Below are positions 25,139 through 38,042 of a stretch of DNA of 64,000 nt, piece by piece. The first letter of the stretch is position 1; each line of letters opens with the position of its first letter. The notes beneath the pieces were generated by a model. That model was given only the letters and a program-made list of their open reading frames with translations, was not told the DNA's origin and did no database searches. The translations under genes were made by a program, and so were the position numbers. The stretch comes from Cryptomeria japonica (Eukaryota; Streptophyta; Pinopsida; Cupressales; Cupressaceae), in the NCBI RefSeq assembly GCF_030272615.1, contig NC_081413.1:142015872-142079871 (forward strand), given 5' to 3'.

Positions 25139-28100
25139 TTGTGCTCTCATGGAATGTAAGGGGCTTGAATAGAGGCCCTAGACAAAAAGTTGTTCAAGAT
25201 TTGATGAGGAATCATTCTCTCGATGACATGTTCTTGCAAGAAACTAAACTCTCCATGGAGAGCATGATGGGTTTGGTGTCAAAGCTCTGGGGGCGGGGCG
25301 ACTGTCAATGTATTGGGGCAACTAGTTCCTCTGGAGGGGTGGTTTGTCTTTGGAATCCCTCAAGGATTTGCCCAATCTAGTGGGTGGCTTCTAGATCTTC
25401 GTTATCTGGGGTCGCCTCTAGTCTTGAGACTAGAGATCTTATTTTGTTTACCAGTATCATTGCCCCTACCAACCTTTCGGGCAAGCAGAATTTATTGTCT
25501 CATATTTCTGGTATGCGAAGGCTGGTCCCTTTTCATCCTTGGATTATGGCGGGAGATTTTAATGCTATCCTGGAGTTGAGTGAGAAGAAAGGGGGTGTCA
25601 TGTGGTTGGAGCCTTCTTCTCTCCTTTTTTGGGATAGTATTTCATTGCTACATCTTGTTGACATTAAGCCTAGTAATAGTTTGTTCACTTGGAACAATAG
25701 GAGGGTGGGGGAGTGTTAGATTGCAGAGAGGCTGGATCGATTTCTGGTTTCCAATTTTTGGGTTGGTAGGGGGTGGTTCACTAGTTCAGAGATTCTTGAT
25801 TGGAGAGGGTCACACCACTAGCCTATCAAGCTGGCTTCTTCATCTGCCCAGGTTGCTCATTCTCCTTCATTCAAATTCCAACTTATGTGGCTTTAGGACC
25901 TTGCTTTTCCAGCTCTTGTTGAGAAATGGTGGTGGAAGGGGAGACCGGCCTTTGGCACTGCTATGTACACTTTTGCCAAGCAACTGCAGTTTGTGAAGTC
26001 TCAACTTAAGCAGTGGAATCAGCAGGGCTTTGGGAACATTTTTCAAGCTAAGAAAGTTGCCCAATCAATGTTAAATGGCATCACCAGTGAAATCAGAGAG
26101 CATGGTTTGTCTAAAGCTTTTCTTAGAGAGGAGGATAAGGCTATCAAGGTTTTAGAGGAATGGGAGCTCAAGGAGGAAATTTACTAGAAATAGAGAGCCC
26201 GTATTGGTTGGCTTCAGGCGGGCGATAAGAACATTGCTTTCTTTTTCAACTCTGTGAAAGCAAGATGCCATAGAAACTCCACTCCAGCTTTGGTCAATGA
26301 TATAGGGGAGGTGTTATTATCCTTGCAGGAGATAACTAGGGAGGCTTTACAGTATTTCCGATCTCTCTTCAGCAAGGATTCTCAGGGGGAATTGGAGGAG
26401 GAGAACTAGGTTCTTGCCTGCATTCCTCCTCTTGTTACTAGGGAGATGAATGAGCAGCTTATGGGCCCTATTAGGATGGAAGAGCTTGAGAGGATTGTTT
26501 TTCTCATAAGGAAAGGAAAAGCCCCTGGATGGGATGGGTTCCCGATTGAATTCTTTCAAGAGTTCTAGGATATCATCAAACTGGACTTACTAGAAGTAGT
26601 CCATGAGTCCCAGAGGAATAAGTAGATGCTTCAGGCCTTGAATGCGACTTTCATTGTGCTAATCCCCAAGTGTGATGGGGCCGACAGGTTAGGCCAGTTT
26701 TTCCTTATATCTCTCTACAATGTGATTTACAAGATCATCTCTAAGCTGATAGCAGAAAGGCTGAAGAACTGTTTGGGGGAGGTCATCTCTAAGGAACAAA
26801 GCAGGTTTGTGGAAGGGCATCAAATTATAGATGGTGTGGTCATTGCTACAGAGACCATTTATTCTATGGAAACCTCCAAGGAAAAAGATATGTTTATCAA
26901 ATTGGACATGGCCAAGGCTTATGATAGAGTTCGTTGGTCATTCCTCCAGAAGATCCTTAGGGCTTTTGGCTTTTCTGAGGAATGGATCTAGTGGGTTATG
27001 AGTGGAGTTACGTCCACCTCTTTCTCAATGCTAATCAATGGTGATCATAGAGAGTTGTTTGGTACATCTAGGGGCCTTCTCTAGGGGGACCCCCTCTCCC
27101 CGTACTTATTCATTCTCCTGGCTGAGGGCCTGGGGAGGCTGATCAACCATAATGTGGGCTTGGGTAGAATTCAGGGTTGGAGCTGGGGTAATGACTTGCA
27201 GCTGCAGTCTCATTTACAGTTTGTTGATGACACGACCTTGATGGGAATTGCTCGAATTAGAGAAGCTATGAATCTGCTGAAGGTTTTGGATGTTTATCTA
27301 GCAGCCTCGGGTCAGTTGATCAATGAAGATAAATCTTCTATCCTTTTCTTCAACATGCCTGACACTATTCAAAGGAGGATTGCTCTTATCTTGAGATTCC
27401 AAGTTGGCTCTTTTCCCTTGATTTAGTTGGGTATTCCTATCTCTCCTGGTAACCCCCCTCGGGAGTCATGGCAGGGTATCTTGGATAAATTCCGCTTGAA
27501 GGTTGATCATTGGACTCACAAATGGTTATCATTTGCTAGGAGGGTTCAAGTGATTTAGTCAGTGGTTCAGGCTCTCTTGACTTATTGTTATATGCTTCAA
27601 GTGGCTCCTAAGTGGTTCTTGAAGGGTTTGGACTCTTTGGCAAGGCAATTCTTATGGGCATACAATCTATCCTCTTCTAAATGGAGTCTTATCAATTGGG
27701 ACTTGGTGTGTAGCCCGAAGCAAGCGGGGGGCCTTGGTTTGAGATAGACTATCTTACTTGGGGAGGCTCTAGCGGCCGGATTGTCCTGGAGGTGGTGTGT
27801 TGAGCAGGATCATGGCTGGGCTAAGATTTTGTCTTACAAATATATGTAGAGGATCCCAGTGCACTTGGTCCCAAGATATCCGCTTGAGGGGAAAGGCTCT
27901 ACAATTTGGTACACTCTCAAGAAGGGGGCCTCTCTCATTAAGGAAGGTCTCTTTTGGATTTGCAAGAGGGGGGAAGAGGTCCTTTTTTGGAACGACTCCT
28001 GGGATGGGTACCCCCCATCCTTGATTAGTTTCCTAATCTTGGGAACCTTAGCCAGAGGTTTTTGGAGGTAGGGTGGTCAAGGGTGAGCGACTTCAAGGTT

Positions 28101-29438
28101 GTTTAAAGGTGTGGATGGCTAGAGTTGGAGTGGTGGAAGGATCCTAATGAGTGGCCGGTTACAGGGATGGAGGAAGAGTGTGTAGAGTTGCATGGCATTC
28201 TGGCGAGTAGACACTGTAGTGGTATCAAGGGTCGGGATGGACTTGCCTAGTCTCTAAATCCTAAGGGCGTCTTTACCGTAGCTAGTGGTTACCGGGTTTT
28301 GTTGAATTGAATATTGGAGGGGAGAGAGGTGCACTGGTGGAAACAGGTTTGGAACAATTCTTTTTGGTCGAAGTGTAATTTCTTCACTTGGATTCTAGCT
28401 TGGAATAGATGCCTAACCTGGGATAATATTCGCAAGCGGGGATTCTTGGGGCCTTCGATGTGTGCTTTGTGTGGTATTGGGGAGGAAGATTCCTCACATA
28501 TTTTCTTTAGATGCCCCTTCTCTATGCTTATTTGGCATTACTGGAGGGGGGTATGGAAGTGTCCTTGTGTTCACGCAGATTCTTTGGTGGAGTTTTGGAG
28601 CAGTTTGGGTAGACCTCCTATCTCGTCCTCCTTCCTCTAGACCGTCTGGTGTGTTGGGCCCATTTTCATACTCTGGCAGATCTAGCTTGAGAGGAACAAA
28701 AGGATCTTTCATGAGGCCAGACTATTAGTGCAACAAGTGTGGAATAGAATTATCGTTATGATTCGTGAGATGGTGGAAGCCAAATGTGATGTGAATTTTC
28801 CTTTGGATAGAGATGAGGCGGATATTGTGAATAGGTTTGGATGGTAGGAGTTGTCTCCCGTCTCTGCTTATGTCAGAAGAGGTAGAGGCGCTATGAAGAA
28901 GGTCTAAAGGGTGGGAAGGTGGAGACCCCCTCAGGATGAGTTTATCAAGATTAACACTGATGGCTCCTCTAGAGGTAACCCAGGCCCTGCAGGGGTTGGT
29001 GGTGTAGGTAGGAATTGTATGGGGGAGGTGGTTTTTTTCTTTTCAGTGCATAAAGGGAGGCAATCTAATAATTTTATGGAGGGACTTGCTATTCTCTATG
29101 TCATGGAGAGGACTTGAGAGTTGGGTAGAAGGAAGGTTATCTGTGAATCGGATTCACAAATTATTGTTAATTTGTTGATAGAGAAGAAGGTGAGTGGGAT
29201 TCATTGGCAGCTGGCAGGGATTGTTCAGCAGATTCTTCAAATTAGTTCTTTAATGGAACAGGTGTCTTTCATCCACATTCCTTGTGAATGAAATAGAGCA
29301 GCTGATTGTTTGGCTAAGTGGGCTTCAGAACATGACAATGATTGGAAAATTGAAGGATGGGAGCATCTCTCCTTGGACTACTGTCAAGACTTACTGAAGA
29401 TTTTTGCTGAGGACATGGATAGTTATGATGTTGGTTGA
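25135..29438 (+). pseudogene. LINE ORF2: endonuclease - RT - zinc region - RNase H
   Basis: Starts ATGATTGTGCTCTC (MIVLSWNVRGLNRG). AP-like endonuclease: FLQETKLS, then PWIMAGDFNAIL. RT: FIVLIPKCDGAD, KLIAERLKNCL, QSRFVEGHQIIDG, FIKLDMAKAYDRVRWSFL, catalytic FVDDTTLMG (27220-27245). Zinc region CALCGIGEEDSSHIFFRC (28455-28515). RNase H: FIKINTDGSSRGNPGPAGVG, ending DSYDVG. Frame 1 holds from the start to about 28070, then one shift to frame 3 carries the rest. About ten in-frame TAG stops replace W or Q codons. The enzyme nicks target DNA and copies LINE RNA there. Confidence 0.9.
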
Positions 29439-29551
29439 TCTTGGACTGGGCTTGAGGCTCTTTTTTGGGGCCTCAGGGCTTTGGCTCTCCTTGTAATTTT
29501 TTTTTCTGTCTTTCAATAAATTTTTAACCCCTTTTATTCAAAAAAAAAAAA
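29439..29551 (+). other. LINE 3' UTR, hairpin, poly(A) signal and tail
   Basis: Contains an inverted repeat GAGGC...GCCTC (29452-29472), T-rich tracts, AATAAA (about 29516) and 12 A residues. The hairpin could be the RT recognition element; plant L1 3' ends commonly carry stem-loops. Confidence 0.6.
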
Positions 29552-29846
29552 TATCAACCAATAAAATAATAGGGTAGGTATAAACATAATATTTAATTAC
29601 TCAATTAGTAACAAAAGAATGTAATAATAATAATAATATAATAAACAATAATAATAAATTAAAGCCCAATAAAACAAATCAAAGACAATATAAATAAATG
29701 CTCCAATTAAATATAAAACCACAATTAACATAAATAAATAAACAAACAATTAAATAATATTATCCTCACAATCACAACTCCCAAGAGGGCCAACCATAAC
29801 AAGGGGTAGGTACATGAATAATAGAAAATAAATAAAGCAACAATGC

Positions 29847-29849
29847 AAA

Positions 29850-29901
<52 letters not shown>
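29847..29901. repeat. (AAAT)n microsatellite
   Basis: About 13 tetranucleotide units in the AT-rich middle of LTR F, with more scattered AAAT up to 30240. The Tyr-Leu-Phe-Ile frames on the minus strand come from this repeat. Confidence 0.95.
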
Positions 29902-30814
29902 CAAAACAATAAATAATCCAACAATAAATAAATAAATAATCAATAAAGAAGATAAATGTACAAACAGACATAAATACCCATCCAGTAATTAAACAATAAA
30001 TAAATAAATAATCCAATAAATCAAAAGCTCAAATAATAAATCAGAACCAATATAAATAAATAATAAATAACCAATAAATAGATGAGCCAAAAATAAATAA
30101 ATAGATAAACAATAAAAAATAATTAAATGTACAAATACATATAAATGCTCTAGCCAATATAATTTAAACTCATTACTATAAATATCTCCCACATACATAT
30201 AAAATAATCAAATAAATAATAAATAAATGGATAAACTGATAAGCATAAATACTCAACTAATATAACTCCATCAATTAATTATTCATTAATTATAAACTCC
30301 CAGTAAATAAATATGTATAAATATATTATTTTCGTACTAACCATTATTTAATGATTTAGGCCAATGACTATATGTAGTAATTGATTAATTAATTTCCACA
30401 ATTCCAAATAACCAATGAAATATAAATCCATAAAATAAACATTAATGAGTAATAATTTTCCAATAATAATAATAATCACACATTAATATTAAATATTAAT
30501 GTCATCTATTGATTTAATTTAATATTTATAAACTATATAAACTGATTAATTATTAATTAATAAATAATCACAAACTCACAAGGGAACATGACATAAGGTT
30601 GAACAACATACCACATGATGTAGACCAATGACTCAAGCCAAGAAACTAATTGAAAATGGTATCAACTTAATCCTAGAGTATGAGAGGGAAACACATGCCA
30701 TCTCCAACAACTTTCTATTGGGATAAAGACACGCTCATACCTATAAGACCACGTGGAGTCGATGTCTGGTACTTGCAATCCTGCATCCACCACTAAACAC
30801 ATATAACATACACA

Positions 30815-32199
30815 TGTTGGCATTTTGCATAGAGATTGCATTATTGATATATTGTCATTGATGTCAATTGAACTGGTAATGGTATTCATGTTATTGCTGA
30901 TATAGTTGTTTTTGATATTGGCTAGTAACCGGTAAGAAGAGATTTGTGGAAGATGTTGTAAACTAGTATGTAAAAGTTTGTGAATTGAACTGGTGAATCA
31001 GTGTAAAGGGTTACACCTTTCTATGCAATGTAATCAGTAAACCCTATCAGTTGTTAAACCCTAACCGATCAAGTTTGTTGGTTTATTATCCGATAAGCAA
31101 TAATGCTGGAGACACGTGTGATCATTGCATGAGGATAAGTTCAAATTGTTTTGGCACGTTTATTTTTTGTCTAGGGAAAAAGAAAAGTGGATTGCATTTA
31201 ATGCACAATGCGTGATGAGTTACAAATTCTGATAAAGCGGCGATCATGGAGCAGTTGGAATTTTCTTGAAGAATGTGAAGAGATTGTCATGATTTCTAAA
31301 GGTCAAGATTGTACCAACTTGTTTTTAATCTCGATGGTGAGAATTAGGTTTGTGTTGTGTTACCGACCTAACTGATTTGTATTTAAGGTCGATGAAGTTG
31401 TTTGTAAAGGTTGTTGGCAAGATTGATTGAAACTTGTTGAGTGTGTAGTTAACTAACTAGTGAAGGGATCTACACTTTGAGTGAAGGCAGGAAGCTTAGA
31501 AGGATCTGATCAAACAAATGTAGTGCTACTCAGACAGATCAAGAAAACCTGTTGTTTTCTAACAATTATAGCAGAAGTGAAATCCCCTAACTGGGTAAGC
31601 TCTAACAAGCTTGGTTACTCATTAAATCCTCTAACAAGGTGGTCCATTAGCTTGGATTCTTAAATCCTCCAGTGAGGTTACTCATAATAGGGTATTGTGT
31701 TTTTCATCAAGGCATATTTGTAAATCCCCTAACCGGGTGATTCCTAACCAGAATTAGTTCTTAGCAGGACTTATTGTAAAGCTTTAACAGGCTTGGCTCC
31801 TAACAGGGCAAACTTTAGAAGAGTTCAGATAGCTATCCTTGTGAGTCTCATCTCACCGTGGTTTTTACCTATTTGAGTTTTCCACGTATAAACATTTGTG
31901 TCAAGTGGTGAATACTTTTGTGGTTATGATCTTACTTGTTGATTTGATTAACTTCTGATAAGGTATGATAAGTGTAATCATTGTTGATGTTTATAAGATT
32001 GAATTTGTTTACTATTAAGTTGTCATAACAATTAAACCAGTTGATGTCAAGTATTCTTATAAATATTGATCTTAACTGAGATACGTTTACTTTGTGTGAG
32101 TAGGTTTGAGATTGGGAATTTTGTATTAGTTTTTCAATATACTGATTCACCCCCCCTCTCATTATTCTACTAGATACTTATTCTTTCATCATACCATCA
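30815..32199 (+). repeat. 5' LTR of copia C
   Basis: TGTTGGCATTTTGC at the start, CATACCATCA at the end, 1385 bp. A TATTTAAG motif near 31380 is a weak TATA candidate. The C-rich tract TTCACCCCCCCTCTC lies about 45 bp before the end. Confidence 0.92.
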
Positions 32200-32200
32200 A

Positions 32201-32213
32201 TTGGTATCAGAGT
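32201..32213 (+). other. primer binding site, copia C
   Basis: TTGGTATCAGAGT right after the LTR end CCATCA. It matches the 3' end of plant initiator-Met tRNA, the usual primer of copia elements. Confidence 0.9.
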
Positions 32214-32270
32214 ATCTCAGTTCCTCTTAATCTAAAAGCCTAATAGCTTGAGTAAAATATCTTGTAGATC

Positions 32271-35200
32271 ATGATGAAGAAAGAAGGTCCGAAGTTCAAC
32301 AAAGAAAACTATAGAATATGGAGTGACAGAATGAAGATTTACATTAAGAGTCTTGGTAGTCAGTATTGGGATCATATAGAAAATAAGTATATTACACCCA
32401 CTGGACCCCTGACTGATAATCAGAAGAAAGAACAACAAGAAAATCACTAGGCATTAGAGGTTATTATTAGTTCCCTGTTTGATGCTGAATATGTAGATGT
32501 TCATGGTCTTGAAACTACATATGAAGTATGGAAGAAATTAGAAGAGATTTATAGCGGTGATGAACATGTTAAGATTTCCAAAGAGAAGAGTTTATGAGGA
32601 AAGTTTGATGACATGAGAATGTCTGAAGGTGAGAATATCCAACAGTATGGTCAAAGGATTAAAGAGATATTTGGAGAGATAAAGAGTGCAGGAGGGAAAG
32701 TGGAAGATGACACAGTAATCAGTAAGGTACTGAGAACCCTGCTACCGGTCTATGCTATCTGAGTTGCAGCTATTCAAGACCTGAAATCCATTGACAAGAC
32801 AAAGGTAACTCTTGACTCTATTATTGGAAAACTTACTGATTTTGAACTAAATGGCTATGATGGTAGTGTACAGAAATCAAAATCTGCATTCAGAGCTTCT
32901 GTCTCTAACTCATCTATGAGAAGAAGTAGAGATACTGGCCATAGCTATGAATCTAGATCCACCAGACATGCTGATGATGAAGACAACTTAGTGGAACTTG
33001 AAGCATTGTTGGCAAAATGACTCCCTAGAGGCATTGATAAATATAGAGGTAAGCTAGCTTTAAAATGTTTTGCATGCAACAAGATTTGTCATATAGCAGC
33101 TAATTGCCTTAATGGTGAAAATGAATACAAGAGAGACAAATTTAAGAAGTATAAGGGTAAAGGCAAGAGAGATTGTCTTGTAGCTATTGATAGTGGTATT
33201 ACTGATGAAGAATCTGATGATGATGCTAGTGAAGATATTGTGTTTGTAGCTATTAAGGAAGACATATTAGATAAGAAGGCAATAGTATCCAAAAGGGATA
33301 ACTCTGATGATTGGATCATTGATAGTGGTTGTTCACATCACATGACCGGTGATCGGAGAAAATTTATTTCCTTGAAGGAATTTGATGGCGGTGTTGTCAG
33401 ATTTGGCAATGACTCACCCTGTATAGTGAAAGGTAAGGGAATTATTTCTCTCAATGGGAAGAGCAGTGCTAACGATGTTTATTAGGTTTAAGGCCTAAAG
33501 CACAATCTTTTAAGTGTGGCACAACTTAATGACAAAGGGTACCCACTGGAGTTTAGAAATAGAATGTGCAAAACCTTTGACAACAAAGGTGAATTGATTA
33601 CAACCGGGAAATAGACCAAAGGTAATCTATTTCATCTCAATCCTAAAGTTAGCAACTATTTGATTGTAAAATTAGATGATAGCTAGCTTTGGCATAGGAG
33701 ATTTTGTCATATAAATTTTGACAATATTGTTAAAGTAAGAAAGTCTAAGATAGTAAGGGGTCTACCTCAGCTAGACAAACCGGTTAATGCTCTTTATAAA
33801 GAATGCCAACTAGGAAAGATGACTTCTTCAACTTTCAAAAGCAAGTCCTTCCCAGTAGAGCACTTGTTAGATTTGGTTCATACAGATCTATGTGGACCAA
33901 TAAGGACAAGAAGCATTCAAGGTGATAGATACTTCATGATATTCACTGATGATTATTCAAGGATGATGTGGGTCACATTCTTGAAGGATAAGAATTAATC
34001 TTTTGGTAAATTCAAGGCATTCAGAGCCTTAGCTGAGAAAGAGAGTGGCAAAAAGATAAAATATCTAAGAATAGATCAAGGCGGTGAATTCACTTCTATG
34101 GAATTCACTAAGTATTATGATGATAATGGTATCAAGCGACAACTTTCTGCACCAAGGACACCACAACAGAATGGTATAGAAGAGAGAAACAACTGGTTAG
34201 TGGTTGAAGCTGCTAGGACTATGTTGATACAAGGAGGTATAACAAAAACATTTTGGAAAGAAGCTGTGAGTACAACTGTTTACACAATAAACCGATTTCT
34301 GGTGAAAAGAGGTAAGGACAAGACCCCATATGAATATTGGTATGGGAGATCACCTGATGTTAGCTATTTTAAGATATTTGGAAGCAAATGTTTTATTAAA
34401 AGAGGTGATTACATAAGAAAGTTTGAAGCTAAGAGCGATGAAGGCATATTTCTTGGCTATTCCACCAAGAGTAAGGCCTATAAATGCTTCAACAACTAGA
34501 CACAAAAAATTGTTGAGAGTGCCGATGTTCATGTAGATGAATGTCCTGAAGTTTCAGAAGGAACCAGTTCTGAGAAGAAGGATGAAGATCCTTGCATTTT
34601 TCTTTTGGAACCTGAAACTGTTAAATCAGAAACCGGTAAAGCAAATCCTGATGTACTTGTTCAACCGAAATAAATGAATTCAGAGGAAGATTATAATGAA
34701 GAAGCTGAACCTGAAGAGAATGATAATGTTATTCCTAGGTATGTGAGACTGAATCACAATCTTGAACAGATAATTGGAGATAAGGATGCCAGTGTACTAA
34801 CTAGAAGGAGAATAAGAGAGAACTGTTGCATGATCTCCACCTTTGAACATAGGAATGCTAAGGAGGCATTTGGTGATGATCATTGGGTGAAAGCTATGGA
34901 GGAGGAGTTGGATCAAATTGAGAAAAACAACACTTGGACCCTAGTACCCTGACCGGTAAACAAGAATGTTACAGGTACTAAATGGGTGTTCAGAAACAAG
35001 TTAAATGAAGATGGTGTTGTAGTTCGCAACAAGGAAAGATTAGTATGCAAAGGTTATGCATAGGAAGAAGGAGAGGATTATGTTGAAACTTTTGCACTAG
35101 TAGAAAGATTGGAAGGTGTCAGAACATTGCTTGCATTTGCAACTCATAAGAAGTTCAAGGTATACCAGATGGATGTTAAGTCTGCATTCTTGAATGAGAT

Positions 35201-36290
35201 ACTGGAAGAAGAGGTTTATATAGAGAAGCCTGATGATTATGCATTGACAGAAAATGAAGACATGGTATGCAAATTGCATAAAGATTTGTATGGATTAAAG
35301 AAGGCACCTAGAGCATGGTATGAACGGATTCATACTCATCTAATGAAAATAGGCTTTGCTAGAACCAGTGATGACAACAACATTTATCTCAAGCCTAAAG
35401 GAGATGAAATACTGGCCAGTGAAGTATTTGTAGATGACATTATATTTGGAGGTAATGATGACATGAGTAATTATTTTGCAGATTAAATGAAGAATGAATT
35501 TGAGATGTCAGTAGTAGGGGAAATAAAAATTTTCATAGGCTTACAAATACAACAGATGAAGAATGGTATTTTCATTACTCAATCCAAGTATGTGAAAGAG
35601 GTTTTGAAGACTTTCGATATGAGTGACTGTAAACCAGTTGGAACGCTAATGGTTACAGGTTGTAAATTGTCCAAGGAAGATGCATCTAAGTCTGTAGATG
35701 AAAAGGAATACAGGTCAATGATTGGCAAATTACACTATGTTGTTCATAGTTGACCGGATATTGCACATGAAGTTGGTATTGTTGCTAGATTTTAGAAGAA
35801 TCCAAAGGAGGCACATCTGATGGCAACCAAAATAATTTTTAGATATCTGAAAGGTACTATTGACTATGAGTTATGGTATCCATATGGTGGAAATTTTGAT
35901 TTAAAAGAATACATAGATGCTGATTGGGTAGGAAATATTGATGACTGAAAAAGTACTACCAGTGGAGCATTCTTTCTAGAAGGAAGGCTAGTTTCATGGA
36001 GTAGTAAAAAGTAGAGTTGTACCTCACAATCTACTGCTGAAGCTGAGTATGTAGTAGCTTATATGAACTACACACAAGCTATGTGGATGAGACACGTTTT
36101 GGAAGGTTTAAAGATGGAAATTTCAGAACCAATAAAGATTTTGTGTGATAATAAAAGTGCAATAAACATTTCAAAAAAAGTTCAAACTAAAGATGTTATC
36201 TTGGAACATGTTTCTACCAAAGAGCAACTTGCAGATATCTTTACCAAACCTTTGTCTAAGACCACTTTCGAGTATCTTAGAAGTCAATAG
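32271..36290 (+). pseudogene. copia C Gag-Pol polyprotein (stops only, frame kept)
   Basis: All domains lie in one frame from ATG at 32271 to TAG at 36288-36290, about 1340 codons. Gag: KFNKENYRIWSDRMKIYIK, zinc knuckle CFACNKICHIAANC (about 33070). Protease: WIIDSGCSHHMTGD (33312-33353). Integrase: zinc region LWHRRFCHINF...CQLGK, core HTDLCGP, LRIDQGGEF, NGIEERNNW. RT: YQMDVKSAFLNEILEEEVYI, KDLYGLKKAPRAWYE, catalytic FVDDIIFGG (35430-35450). RNase H: STAEAEYVVAYMNY, CDNKSAINISK. About 18 in-frame stops, most explained by CAG/CAA to TAG/TAA, CGA to TGA or TGG to TAG. A small in-frame deletion after NISK removes the conserved His block of RNase H. Confidence 0.93.
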
Positions 36291-36654
36291 GGGGTTGTCC
36301 CTCTTTATGAAGTTAGTTGAGCATGATGCTGATTGCATCAGTTCCTGAACCACTTGCAGAATTTTACATGGATTGATGAAGAAGTGGATGTATTCCACAG
36401 GGGGAGCATCAACTTGCAGAATGATGTTGATGGACACTGAGAGTAGAATTGTATTTTCTTTTTACTTTCACTTTGGCATTGTTGTCAAATGGGGAGAAGA
36501 ATTATGTGTCTGACTAGGTGAACCAATGGTAGGCTAAAGATAGACATCATCAAGGTGAATACTTGGTAATGTAAACCAAGATTCCTATTCACCAATCTCA
36601 ACAACAATCAGAAGCATTGATATTTGTATTGCCATCAATGCCAAAGGGGTAGAT
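36291..36654 (+). other. 3' untranslated region and polypurine tract of copia C
   Basis: Non-coding. G/A tracts near 36402 and 36490. The primer-like tract CCAAAGGGGTAGAT directly precedes the 3' LTR start TGTTGG. Confidence 0.75.
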
Positions 36655-38042
36655 TGTTGGTATTTTTCATAGAGATTGCATTAATGATATGTTGTCATTC
36701 ATGTCAATTGAACCGGTAATGGTATTCATGTTATTGTTGATATAGTTGTTTTTGATATTGGCTAGTAACTGGTAAGAAGAGATTTGTGGAAGATGTTGTA
36801 AACTGGTATGTAAAAGTTTGTGAATTGAACCGGTGAACCAGTGTAAAGGGTTAAACCTTTCTATGCAATGTAACCGGTAAACCCTATCAGCTGTTAAACC
36901 CTAACCAATTAGGTTTGTTGGTTTATTATCTGATAAGCGGTAATGATGGAGACACGTGTGATCATTATATGAGGATTAGTTAAACTTGTTTTGGCCAGTT
37001 TATTTTTTGTCTAGGGAAGGACCAAAGTGGATTGCATGTAATGCACAACGTGTGATGAGTTACAAAGTCCGAGGAAGTGGTGATCATGGAGCGGTTGGAA
37101 TTTTCTTGAAGAATGTGAAGAGATTGTCATGATTTCTAATGGTCAAGATTGTACTGACTTGTTTGTAATCTCGATGATGAGAATTAGGTTTTTGTTGTGT
37201 TACCGACCTAACTGATTTGTATCTAAGGTCGATGAAGTTGTTTGTAAAGGTTGTTGGCAAGATTGATTGAAACCTGTTAAGTGTGTAGTTGCCTAACCGG
37301 TGAATGGATTTGCACTTTAAGTGAAGGCAGATTGAAGCTTAGAAGGATCTAATCAAGCAAATGTAGTGCTACTCAGATAGATCAAGAAAACCTGTTGTTT
37401 TCTAACAATTACAACAAAAGTGAAATCCCTTAATCGGGTAAGCTCTAACAAGCTTGGTTACTCATTAAATCCTCTAACAAGGTGGTCCATTAGATTGGAT
37501 TCTTAAATCCTCCAGCAAGGTTACTCCTAACAAGATACTGTGCTTTTCATCAAGGCATATTTGTAAATCCCCTAATCGGGTGATTCCTAACCGGAATTAG
37601 TTCTTAACAGGACTTATTGTAAAGCTTTAACAGGCTTGGCTCCTAATAGGGTGAACTTCACAAGAGTTCAGATAGCTATCCTTGTGAGTCTCATCTCACT
37701 ATGGTTTTTACCTATTTGGGTTTTCCACGTATAAAAATTTGTGTCAAGTGGTGAATGGTTTTGTGGTTATGATCTTATTTGTTGATTTGATTAACTTCTG
37801 ATAAGTCATGATAAGTTTAAGAATTGTTGATGTTCACAAGATTGCAGTTGTTTATTGTTAAGTTGTCATAACAGTTAAATCAGTTGATCTCAAGTATTCT
37901 TATGAATATTGATCTTAACTGAGATATGTTTACTTTGTGTGACTGAGTTTGAGATTGTGAACTTTGTATCAGTTTTTCAATATACTAATTCATCCCCCCT
38001 CTCAGTATTCTACCAGATACTTATTATTTCATCATACCATCA
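36655..38042 (+). repeat. 3' LTR of copia C
   Basis: TGTTGGTATTTTTC to CATACCATCA, 1388 bp, collinear with the 5' LTR over its whole length (3 bp longer). No gene inside. Confidence 0.93.

Larger units (their letters stand above)
23313..29551 (+). mobile_element. L1-type LINE with C-terminal RNase H
   Basis: Non-LTR retrotransposon of about 6.2 kb: G-rich 5' region, ORF1 (RNA-binding), ORF2 (endonuclease, RT, zinc region, RNase H), 3' UTR with AATAAA and a 12-A tail (29540-29551). It is flanked by an imperfect target duplication, TCTCAACAATAAAATTAA at 23295-23312 and TATCAACCAATAAAATAA at 29552-29569. LTR G at 38600-38660 shows the uninterrupted site. It appears full length, but many in-frame stops make it inactive. 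Confidence 0.92.
30815..38042 (+). mobile_element. complete Ty1/copia retrotransposon C
   Basis: 5' LTR 30815-32199, primer site, single gag-pol frame, polypurine tract, 3' LTR 36655-38042; 7228 bp in total. It is inserted in the AT-repeat part of LTR F. The flanking five bases (ACACA left, ATATA right) do not match clearly, which may reflect repeat slippage or decay. LTR copies differ at roughly 17 positions in the first 240 bases by eye, mostly transitions, so the insertion is not recent. Confidence 0.93.

Noticed and set aside
29725-30198. Hydrophobic minus-strand frames resembling membrane proteins
   Set aside because: Generated by AAAT repeats in LTR F; no start context or domain.
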